DNA of 9,400 nucleotides from Chloroflexota bacterium. GTDB lineage: Bacteria; Chloroflexota; Limnocylindria; Limnocylindrales; CSP1-4. The position numbers and the translations under genes are program-made. The notes under the pieces are model-generated. The model did not search any database and was not told where the DNA came from. It worked only from the letters and a program-made list of their open reading frames with translations. The DNA is taken from contig SCTE01000140.1 of the NCBI GenBank assembly GCA_004298915.1, forward strand, positions 1-9,400. Reading direction: 5' to 3'. Below are positions 1-5,663 of this stretch, one piece after another. Positions within the stretch are counted from its first letter, which is position 1, and the number at the start of each line of letters is the position of its first letter.

Positions 1-844
1 GATCCAGCGTGCGATCCGGCCCATCCGGCAGCTGGGCGACGTTGGCGACGAGGAACCAGCCGAGCTCGAGGGCGACTGGCCCCCGGGACGCCATCTGCCA
101 GTCGATGAACGATGCCTCGCCGTCGTCGAGAAGGGCGACGTTGGCGAGCTTCAGGTCGCCATGGAGGCCCGTTGGGGGAAGGGCGGCGAATGCCTTGGCG
201 AGTGGTGCCGCATCGCCCGACAGGGTGGCCACGAGGTCGCGAGCCTGACGCGGAGCGACGCGCTCGAACGCATCCCAGCCCGCGAGGAACCGGCGGCCCA
301 CCCAGACGCCCTCCGCCGCGTACCGCTCTGCCGAAGGACGGGTGAGCAGGGACACCCGTTCGAGGGTGGGGCACCACGGCCAGTTCGCCGGCAATCGCTG
401 GTCCCACGGCTTCGCGTGCATCTCGGCCACGGCGGCGAGCACCCGGTCGAGGATCACGTCGGGCACGGCCTCGGCGCCGGCGGATCCCTGGTCCCAGCTG
501 AGCAGTAACCCGGACAGGTCGGGCATCAGGATCGCGGCGCCGTCGTCCGGGACGCCCGGCCTGACCGCGGCGGCTCCCAGGTGCGTCATCCGGAGCGGGG
601 CGCGGAACGGATCCGGTCCGGCGGCGAGGGCGGCTTCCCGGAGCATCTCGTCCCGGGTCGACCTGACGATCCAGTCCGTCGCAGCAGAGGTGCGCTTGAG
701 CACGAATCGGCGGCCTCGATCTTCCAGGAGCGTGAGCGTCGCTCCAGACCAGCCGTCGTTGGGGAAGGCCCGCTCCTCGACGCCCGTCAGGTCGTGTTCG
801 GCCAGCAGGTCGGGCAGCGATCGACGCGCCCAGGGTGGCTCCAT
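1..844 (-). CDS. Phosphotransferase of the APH/choline-kinase fold, 3' end outside window
   Basis: This reads as a small-molecule kinase of the aminoglycoside phosphotransferase (APH) superfamily, which transfers ATP phosphate to a hydroxyl; the substrate cannot be told. The minus frame is open from about 1046 down to the window edge, and 281 residues are visible from the ATG at 842-844. The N-lobe has a Gly-rich stretch (FPNDGWSGAT, residues 27-36) and a candidate ATP-binding Lys50 in FVLKR. The catalytic loop HGDLKLAN (228-235) supplies Asp230 and Asn235, and FIDW (246-249) supplies the metal-binding Asp248. About 20-60 C-terminal residues should lie beyond the edge. A GTG at 881-883, only 8 bp after the cupin stop, is an alternative start; neither start has a good ribosome binding site. 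It probably shares a transcript with the cupin gene upstream, which could mean a common small-molecule pathway, but nothing shows that. Many chromosomal members are not resistance genes, so resistance should not be assumed. Confidence 0.85.
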   Translation of the reverse strand, partial: MEPPWARRSLPDLLAEHDLTGVEERAFPNDGWSGATLTLLEDRGRRFVLKRTSAATDWIVRSTRDEMLREAALAAGPDPFRAPLRMTHLGAAAVRPGVPDDGAAILMPDLSGLLLSWDQGSAGAEAVPDVILDRVLAAVAEMHAKPWDQRLPANWPWCPTLERVSLLTRPSAERYAAEGVWVGRRFLAGWDAFERVAPRQARDLVATLSGDAAPLAKAFAALPPTGLHGDLKLANVALLDDGEASFIDWQMASRGPVALELGWFLVANVAQLPDGPDRTLD

Positions 845-891
845 CGGGCCGGGACCGCCGTCAGGCGGCCAGGGGCTGGCCACCGGCGCCG

Positions 892-1305
892 TCAGCGCGG
901 CGGTGGGGGCGTGCCGCCGTCCCCGCCACCGTCGAGGTACACGACGTGGGAATCCGGGCAGTTCCGGGTCAGAATCACGACGAGCTGCCGGTCCGTCGAC
1001 GCGTTCTCCTCGACGTGGATCTCGCCGGCCGGGATGTACACGAAGTCACCCGCCTCGGCATCGAACGTGTCCTCCACGCCGGTCGGACCGAACGTGAACC
1101 GGGCCGTGCCCGAGACGATGTAGATCGACGTCTCGCATGGCCCGTGGTGATGGATGCGCGTCCGCGCCCCGGGCTCCGTCGTCACCATCGACGAGTACAG
1201 GCCGATCGATCCGACCTGGCCGGCCGAGACGGCAATCGAGCGCTCCATGTCGGCATGCTGGCCGATCGAGGTGCGGCGCTCGGCGGGGGTGATCCGGGTG
1301 GCCAT
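892..1305 (-). CDS. Small single-domain cupin protein
   Basis: A 137-residue single-domain cupin, close to the usual minimum size for the fold. Both conserved motifs are complete. Motif 1 runs from Gly47 to Gly66 and includes His52, His54 and Glu58 within IHHHGPCE. Motif 2 is GDFVYIPAGEIHVEEN (87-102), with Pro92, Gly94, His97 and Asn101. The three His and one Glu form the normal divalent-metal site, so a metal-bound dioxygenase, isomerase or ligand sensor is possible; the fold does not reveal the reaction. The C-terminus ends in a Gly/Pro-rich tail (GGGDGGTPPPPR). I chose the ATG at 1303-1305 over the GTG at 1327-1329 because the sequence before MATRITPAE is not conserved-looking and a TATCAT hexamer sits 6 bp upstream, suggesting a leaderless mRNA. 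It diverges from the PLP-enzyme gene across 41 bp and leads into the phosphotransferase gene. Confidence 0.9.
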   Translation of the reverse strand: MATRITPAERRTSIGQHADMERSIAVSAGQVGSIGLYSSMVTTEPGARTRIHHHGPCETSIYIVSGTARFTFGPTGVEDTFDAEAGDFVYIPAGEIHVEENASTDRQLVVILTRNCPDSHVVYLDGGGDGGTPPPPR

Positions 1306-1311
1306 CGGCCG

Positions 1312-1317
1312 ATGATA
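1312..1317 (-). promoter_or_regulatory. Probable -10 element of a leaderless promoter (cupin operon)
   Basis: On the minus strand TATCAT lies 6 bp before the cupin ATG, and there is no Shine-Dalgarno sequence. Two other genes in the window show the same arrangement, which points to a -10 box placing the transcript start at or next to the start codon. No convincing -35 is seen. Confidence 0.5.
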
Positions 1318-1333
1318 GCGGCGCGGCACCGGC

Positions 1334-1339
1334 TACCAT
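1334..1339 (+). promoter_or_regulatory. Probable -10 element of a leaderless promoter (PLP enzyme)
   Basis: TACCAT is followed by 7 bases and then the ATG at 1347, with no Shine-Dalgarno sequence between. It lies in the 41-bp divergent gap, 16 bp from the opposing TATCAT, so the two promoters would face away from each other and their RNA polymerase sites would overlap. Confidence 0.5.
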
Positions 1340-1346
1340 CGAGCCG

Positions 1347-2354
1347 ATGCATCCCGCCATCGCCGAGCTTCCGCGGCACCGGCTGTTCGCCGAACCGAGC
1401 CCGCTTCACCGCCTCGAGGGGCTCGAGCGGGCCCTCGGCGGTCGCGTGGAGCTGTGGATCAAGCGCGAGGACCTGCTGCCGCTGGCGTTCGGCGGCAACA
1501 AGCTCCGGAACCTCGAGTTCCTCGTCGGCGCGGCGCTGGCTGCCGGTGCCGACACGCTGATCACGTCCGGCCGGCGCTGGTCGAACCACTGTCGCCTCAC
1601 CGCCGCGGCCGGGGCGCACGCGGGCATGTCCGTCCACCTGATCCTGTCCGGGCCACCCGCAGATGCCACGGACCCCACCCGGTACAGCCCAGCCGCGGGC
1701 CTGGAGGCGATCCTGGGCGCCGCCGTCACCCAGCTGCCGACGGCGGACCGCGACGCGCGTGAACAGGCGGTTGCCGCGGCCGCGGATCGGGTGGCGGCGG
1801 CCGGCGGGCGTCCATATGTGATCCCGGTGGGTGGCACCGGTCTCCCGGGCGTATGGGGCCAGGTCCTCGCCGCGGACGAGCTGCTGGCCCAGGCCACCGA
1901 GCCGCAGGCCCTGCCGGACACCATCGTCATGCCCTCGGCGACCGGAGGTACGCAGGCCGGGCTGCTGGCCGGGTTGCGGGCCGTCGGGAACACCGCGGCC
2001 GTCCACGGTGTGCTCGTGGCGCGGACGGACGAGGAGCTGCGGCCCGCGATCTCGGCAACGCTCGACGCCCTTGGGCAACGCCTCGGACCGCGTGTCCAGG
2101 TTGACGATGTCGAGCTCGATCCGAGCCAGCTCGGGGCCGGCTACGGCATCCGCACGGCGGCCGCCGACGAGGCGACGACCCTCCTCGCCAGGTCCGAGGG
2201 GATCCTGGTCGATCCGATCTACACGGCAAAGGCCCTCGCGGCCCTGATCGCCGGCGTCGGGTCAGGACGATGGGATGGGCAGCGCGTCCTCTTCTGGCAC
2301 GCCGGCGGAACGCCCGGCCTGTTCGAACCGCTCGACGGTCCGCCCGGTCAGTAG
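1347..2354 (+). CDS. PLP-dependent D-cysteine desulfhydrase/ACC deaminase family enzyme
   Basis: A 335-residue fold-type II PLP enzyme of the family that includes D-cysteine desulfhydrase (D-Cys to pyruvate, H2S and ammonia), ACC deaminase and L-cysteate sulfo-lyase; length is typical. Visible features are GGNKLRNLEF (49-58) with the PLP lysine Lys52, SNHCR (79-83), the phosphate-binding loop SATGGTQAG (197-205), Tyr266 in GAGYGIRT, and GILVDPIYTAKAL (285-297). From family knowledge, ACC deaminases have Gln in the SNQ motif and Glu after the second active-site Tyr; here they are His81 and Thr293, which argues for desulfhydrase-like chemistry. Two deviations stand out: Trp78 replaces the usual Gln before SNH, and Ala319 (HAGGTPGLF) sits where relatives usually have Thr or Leu. 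The real substrate may therefore differ. It is monocistronic, divergent from the cupin gene, and its stop overlaps the tail of the lipoprotein gene. Confidence 0.85.
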   Translation: MHPAIAELPRHRLFAEPSPLHRLEGLERALGGRVELWIKREDLLPLAFGGNKLRNLEFLVGAALAAGADTLITSGRRWSNHCRLTAAAGAHAGMSVHLILSGPPADATDPTRYSPAAGLEAILGAAVTQLPTADRDAREQAVAAAADRVAAAGGRPYVIPVGGTGLPGVWGQVLAADELLAQATEPQALPDTIVMPSATGGTQAGLLAGLRAVGNTAAVHGVLVARTDEELRPAISATLDALGQRLGPRVQVDDVELDPSQLGAGYGIRTAAADEATTLLARSEGILVDPIYTAKALAALIAGVGSGRWDGQRVLFWHAGGTPGLFEPLDGPPGQ

Positions 2355-2737
2355 ACGAAGACCGTGCCTGACATGGCCGGATGGACCTCGCACAGGAAGA
2401 ACCAGTTGCCCTTGGGCAACGTGCCGAGCGGCAGGACGACCGTGGATGCGGAGACCGGATCGAACCGGAACAGGACGTCACCATCGAAGCCGGATCGCGT
2501 CCGGATCGCGATGTTGTGCGGATCGGAATCCTTGTTGATCAGGACGAGCGTCGAGGACGAATCGCCCTTGATCTGGAGCTCCTTCGTGTCGAACTGGCGG
2601 TCCTTGGCGGTGACCACGATGGCATCCGCCGGCCACGACGGGGCCGGCGTGGCGGCGCCAGCGCAGGCGGTGAGCATCAGGCACACCAGGACGAGCGTGC
2701 TCGTGAATCGAGCGATATGACGGGACGGCGCGACCAA
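2348..2737 (-). CDS. Cupredoxin-like copper-binding lipoprotein
   Basis: A 129-residue secreted protein. It begins with a lipoprotein signal peptide: basic residues up to Arg10, a hydrophobic core at 14-21, and the lipobox LTAC with lipidated Cys25. A short Ala/Pro stretch is followed by one beta-sandwich domain. The candidate type 1 copper ligands are His74 (SDPHNIAI), Cys116 and His119 (FLCEVHPAMSG), and Met122, which is the plastocyanin-like Cys-x2-His-x2-Met arrangement. It probably carries electrons or binds copper on the outer face of the membrane; its redox partner is unknown. The start is TTG at 2735-2737, chosen because AGGAGA lies 8 bases upstream and gives a complete signal peptide. 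It follows the GIY-YIG-GreA gene by 38 bp and is probably cotranscribed with it. The 3' end overlaps the convergent PLP-enzyme gene by 7 bp. Confidence 0.85.
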   Translation of the reverse strand: MVAPSRHIARFTSTLVLVCLMLTACAGAATPAPSWPADAIVVTAKDRQFDTKELQIKGDSSSTLVLINKDSDPHNIAIRTRSGFDGDVLFRFDPVSASTVVLPLGTLPKGNWFFLCEVHPAMSGTVFVY

Positions 2738-2745
2738 GGGATGGG

Positions 2746-2751
2746 TCTCCT
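2746..2751 (-). promoter_or_regulatory. Shine-Dalgarno deciding the TTG start of the lipoprotein gene
   Basis: AGGAGA on the minus strand lies 8 bases before the TTG at 2735-2737. No ATG in this frame precedes the signal peptide, so this site fixes the start. Confidence 0.7.
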
Positions 2752-2775
2752 GTTCGATCGTGGAATCTGCGTCGT

Positions 2776-4074
2776 CTACCGTACCTCGACGACCCGATAG
2801 CGCGCGGCACCGCGCGGCGTCCGGACCTCGACTTCGGAACCCGCGACTGCGCCGACGAGAGCGGCACCGACCGGCGACGCCGTGCTGATCCGGCCGGCCG
2901 AGGGGTCGGCATCGGTCGTGCCGACGATCGAGTAGGTGAACGTCTCGCCATCGCTTTCGACGACGACGACCGATCCGAGCGCCACGCGCCCGGTCACGAC
3001 ATCCTCGACGACGACGGCGTGGCGCTTGCGCTCTTCGAGCAGGCGAACGCGGCCCTCGAGGAAGGACTGCTCCTCGCGCGCGGCCTGGTATTCGGCGTTC
3101 TCCTTGAGGTCACCATGCTCGCGGGCCGCCTTGATCCGGGCGACGACCCCGGGGCGGCGAACCTGGGTGAGCTCATGCAGTTCCGCTTCGAGCCGCCCGA
3201 GGGCGTCCGCGGTCATCGGCACGGCCTCGATCCGGGCGGCCCGGGCCGCGGCGTCGCGGCGGGCGGGCGTCGACGGCGTTGACGGTGTTGCCCGCCGGGC
3301 GGCGGACGGTCGCTCGCGCACGGGCACACGCCGCGGCGGGGGCGGGGCACCACCGGGCCGCAGCCCGCGTCGGGCGGTACCGGTCCCTCGCTCCTCGAGC
3401 CTCGCTCCGTCGGCATCACCGCTCGGAACCTCGACCACGTGGGTCGGCGGAGCCGGCTCGCGATCGTCGGGTGCGATCGCCCCGGTGATCCCATGGGCCT
3501 GGCGCTCGCCCGTCTGACGCCGCGTGTTCGCCCAGGGCATGAAGCTCGCGCCCGCGGGCCGCCCCTCGATGACCCCGCCGGGCGCCGATGCCCGCTCCGC
3601 AGCACCTTCCCCGAAGGCCTCGAAGATGGCGTCGAGGTACTCATCGGTCGCATCGGTCTCGGCCCACCAGACCCTGGCCCGGTCGATGCCGACGAGCGTG
3701 TGCAGCCATTGCCCATCCGGATGGGGCCGGCGGTCGCCGAGCACGTGATGGGCCATCGCCAGGACCCGGCCGCCGACGCTCCCGGTGGTGGCGCCGACAT
3801 AGAGGATCGTCTCGGCTGGCAGCCAGAGCGAAGCCAGGCGGGCGAGGAGGATCCGCCCGGTCGGCCGCGCGCCGTCGACCTTGAGCTCGGGGCGACGCTC
3901 GATCCAGCGCCCGATCCGGTCCATCTCGATCGGCGCCCGGGGCGTCGGCTCCGCGAGTTCCACGACATACACGCCCGAAGCTCGACTCGTGAGTGGCCGG
4001 CCCCACAGGACCGGTCCGTCGGGCATCAGGCCGACCGACCTGAGCAATGGACCTGCACCGTGTTCGTGAGCCAA
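2776..4074 (-). CDS. greA: GIY-YIG nuclease-like domain fused to transcript-cleavage factor GreA
   Basis: One open frame of 432 residues joins two domains. Residues 33-200 resemble a GIY-YIG nuclease: SGVYVVEL (Gly34, Tyr36), YVGATTGSVGGRV (Tyr92, Gly94, Arg103), a candidate metal-binding acid in DEYLDAIFEAF (Glu145 or Glu152), and Asn183 in MPWANTRR followed by GERQAHGI. A Pro/Ala/Arg-rich linker (about 205-283) leads to GreA at 285-432. That part has the coiled-coil tip HGDLKENAEY with the catalytic acids Asp322 and Glu325, and the complete C-terminal FKBP-like domain. Standalone GreA is about 158 residues and rescues backtracked RNA polymerase by stimulating transcript cleavage. The start is TTG at 4072-4074, because GGAGGT lies 4 bases upstream. 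Alternatives are ATG at 4024-4026 and ATG at 4141-4143, and a GTG at 3220-3222 could give free GreA but has no Shine-Dalgarno. GreA is certain; the GIY-YIG call is good from motifs; a nucleic-acid-cleaving role at stalled polymerase is inference. Confidence 0.82.
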   Translation of the reverse strand: MAHEHGAGPLLRSVGLMPDGPVLWGRPLTSRASGVYVVELAEPTPRAPIEMDRIGRWIERRPELKVDGARPTGRILLARLASLWLPAETILYVGATTGSVGGRVLAMAHHVLGDRRPHPDGQWLHTLVGIDRARVWWAETDATDEYLDAIFEAFGEGAAERASAPGGVIEGRPAGASFMPWANTRRQTGERQAHGITGAIAPDDREPAPPTHVVEVPSGDADGARLEERGTGTARRGLRPGGAPPPPRRVPVRERPSAARRATPSTPSTPARRDAAARAARIEAVPMTADALGRLEAELHELTQVRRPGVVARIKAAREHGDLKENAEYQAAREEQSFLEGRVRLLEERKRHAVVVEDVVTGRVALGSVVVVESDGETFTYSIVGTTDADPSAGRISTASPVGAALVGAVAGSEVEVRTPRGAARYRVVEVR

Positions 4075-4078
4075 TCGG

Positions 4079-4084
4079 ACCTCC
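4079..4084 (-). promoter_or_regulatory. Shine-Dalgarno deciding the TTG start of the GIY-YIG-GreA gene
   Basis: GGAGGT on the minus strand, then CCGA, then TTG. It is among the strongest anti-16S matches in the window, and this makes TTG 4072-4074 a better start than either ATG in the same frame, which both lack such a site. Confidence 0.6.
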
Positions 4085-4120
4085 GCCGTCAGGGATTTCC
4101 GGTCACGCGCCGGGCCGGGG

Positions 4121-4126
4121 TATCGT
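4121..4126 (+). promoter_or_regulatory. Possible -10 element for the serine hydrolase gene
   Basis: TATCGT stands in the locally A/T-richer stretch between the divergent GIY-YIG-GreA and serine hydrolase genes. It would place a transcript start near 4132. No -35 hexamer is evident, and the reading frame of the gene has no start codon just downstream, so this is tentative. Confidence 0.3.
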
Positions 4127-4194
4127 CGCACCGTTACCGCCATGCCGCCGGGGAGGCCCGTCCGATCGTCGCTCGTCGTCTCGCAGCTGGGCTC

Positions 4195-5487
4195 ATGCTC
4201 GTCGCGGTGGTCGCGGCTGGCACGGCGCTGGCCGTTGCCCCGGAGTGGCGTGCGGCCATCGGCCTCGGGCCGACCGCGTCGCCGACGGTTCCGTTCAGCC
4301 CGGCAGCGACGCCGGCACCGACCCCGCCGCCGACCGGGCAACCGACCGCGACGTACCAGCCGAACAGTGCCTACCGACCGGCGCTCATCGACCAGTTCGG
4401 GGTCCGGGAGCGACTGCAGGCCGCCGTGGACAAGGGTCGTGCCGACCTCGCTGCCCCGGCCGTATCGGCGAGCATCCTGTTCGCGGACGGCCGGCTGTGG
4501 ACCGGCCAGTCGGGCGTGGCGGACCTGGCGACGAGGCGACCACTTCGGCCGGATACGCCGTTCGCGATCGCATCGGTCAGCAAGACCTTCCTGGCGGCCG
4601 AGATCCTCGCCCTGGTCGCGGAGGACCGGCTCAGCCTCGACGCGCCGGCCGCACCGCTGCTTCCCGGGGTCCTCGTCGGCACCAGACCGATCGATCCCAG
4701 GATCACCGTTCGGCAGCTCCTTGACCACACGAGCGGGCTCGGCGACTTCCTCGTTGATCGCAAGCTCGACCTCGCGGTCCAGGCGGATCCGACGGCGACC
4801 TGGACGCCGACGATGGCCCTCGCCTATGCCGGTCGGCCGGTCGGTGTGCCGGGGGCCGGCTACCACTACAGCAACACCGGGTACGTGCTGCTCGGGCTCA
4901 TCGCCGAACGCCTGACGGGTCGGACGCTGGCCGAGGAATACCGGACGCGATTCCTCGAGCCGCTCGGCCTGACATCGGTCACGTATCAGGGGGCCGAGCC
5001 GCCGACGGCCGAGCTGCCGACGGCGTATCGCTACACGTCGGTGTCGCTGACGGCCCGCCCGACGGATGTGACCGATGGCACGGACATCCGGCCGTTCACG
5101 GCCATCACGACCGCCGCCGGCGCCGCCGGCTCGATTGCCGCGAGCTCGGGCGACCTGGCCCGCTGGGCACGGGCACTGTACGGCGGCTACGTGATCCCGA
5201 AGAACCTCGTCCGGCAGATGGTCGACGACGCGGCGATCACGTCCAGCCTTCGGCCGAGCTACCCGTACGGGCTCGGCGTCCAGGTCTTCCAGATCGACGG
5301 CCGCACGTCCTTCGGCCATTCCGGACGACTGGTCGGCGCCCGCAGCGCCATGCGCTGGTTCCCCGACCTCGGGATCGCGATCGCGGTGGTCACCAACGAG
5401 AGCCGCTTCGATCCGGCGCCGATCCTGCGCGACCTGCTCGCGATCGTCGCCCCGGAGACCGTCAATCCGCGCCCACGCCCAGACTGA
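4195..5487 (+). CDS. Exported serine hydrolase, beta-lactamase/penicillin-binding fold
   Basis: A serine hydrolase of the class C beta-lactamase/DD-peptidase fold (Pfam Beta-lactamase). From the ATG at 4195 it has 430 residues. A hydrophobic export segment (1-16) is followed by a Thr/Pro/Ala-rich linker (25-55) and the catalytic domain (about 65-420). Motif 1 is SVSK (Ser127 nucleophile, Lys130); motif 2 is YSN (Tyr225, Asn227); motif 3 is HSG (375-377), the common replacement for KTG in this family. DHTSGLGDF (177-185) and YHYSNTGYVLLGLI (223-236) are also typical. It probably acts outside the membrane on peptidoglycan peptides, esters or D-amino-acid peptides; true beta-lactamase activity cannot be inferred. 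The start is doubtful: the frame continues upstream through HRYRHAAGEARPIVARRLAAG, which looks like a proper positively charged signal-peptide N-region, yet the nearest upstream start codons are GTGs at 4060 and 4066, inside the divergent gene. Confidence 0.85.
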   Translation: MLVAVVAAGTALAVAPEWRAAIGLGPTASPTVPFSPAATPAPTPPPTGQPTATYQPNSAYRPALIDQFGVRERLQAAVDKGRADLAAPAVSASILFADGRLWTGQSGVADLATRRPLRPDTPFAIASVSKTFLAAEILALVAEDRLSLDAPAAPLLPGVLVGTRPIDPRITVRQLLDHTSGLGDFLVDRKLDLAVQADPTATWTPTMALAYAGRPVGVPGAGYHYSNTGYVLLGLIAERLTGRTLAEEYRTRFLEPLGLTSVTYQGAEPPTAELPTAYRYTSVSLTARPTDVTDGTDIRPFTAITTAAGAAGSIAASSGDLARWARALYGGYVIPKNLVRQMVDDAAITSSLRPSYPYGLGVQVFQIDGRTSFGHSGRLVGARSAMRWFPDLGIAIAVVTNESRFDPAPILRDLLAIVAPETVNPRPRPD

Positions 5488-5650
5488 CGCAGCGCCGTGG
5501 GCCGCGGTCGAGGCCGCGAACGGCGCCCCTGAGGGGATGGCGGTGCCCGTACGCACCGCAAATCGGGCGATCGGTACCACCTCCGCTGTTGGCTGGTACT
5601 CGCGCCCCTTTCGCGCGGCTCGATGGCGGCTCATGCTCACGACCCTGTCG
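5488..5650. other. Intergenic region with two small inverted repeats
   Basis: This gap lies between the serine hydrolase gene and the next plus-strand gene. CGCGG-TCGAGG-CCGCG (5503-5518) could form a 5-bp GC hairpin just after the hydrolase stop, but no T-run follows, so it is at best a weak terminator. GTACCA (5574-5579) and TGGTAC (5594-5599) form a 6-bp inverted repeat 14 bases apart, upstream of the 174-residue gene. No clear promoter hexamers are seen. Confidence 0.3.
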
Positions 5651-5656
5651 GGAGGT
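5651..5656 (+). promoter_or_regulatory. Shine-Dalgarno deciding the start of the 174-residue gene
   Basis: GGAGGT lies 7 bases before the ATG at 5664-5666, within a short stretch that also holds an out-of-frame ATG at 5657. This spacing selects MHQVEAF as the N-terminus rather than any codon further upstream. Confidence 0.75.
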
Positions 5657-5663
5657 ATGGCCC

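Noticed and set aside
1..844. Calling the phosphotransferase an aminoglycoside-resistance gene
   Set aside because: The fold is shared by many kinases with other substrates, there is no mobile context, and the C-terminal end is missing.
342..1560. Several plus-strand open frames across the phosphotransferase and cupin genes
   Set aside because: All are Arg/Pro/Ser-rich shadows of minus-strand genes with complete catalytic motifs.
1182..2078. 298-residue minus-strand open frame opposite the PLP enzyme
   Set aside because: Arg/Gly/Pro-rich translation without motifs, fully covered by two genes with clear family signatures.
3439..4060. Plus-strand open frame continuing upstream of the serine hydrolase
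   Set aside because: It is antisense to the GIY-YIG domain and encodes low-complexity Pro/Arg/Gly-rich sequence with no motif; the hydrolase cannot plausibly start there.
5503..5540. GC hairpins after the serine hydrolase (CGCGG/CCGCG and CCCC/GGGG) as an intrinsic terminator
   Set aside because: Short stems and no T-run; not strong enough to call a terminator.
4075..5640. The minus frame of the GIY-YIG-GreA gene stays open far upstream, to 5640
   Set aside because: This part is antisense to the serine hydrolase, whose catalytic motifs are unmistakable; the minus translation is Arg/Gly-rich with no recognisable motif. High GC content commonly leaves such frames open.
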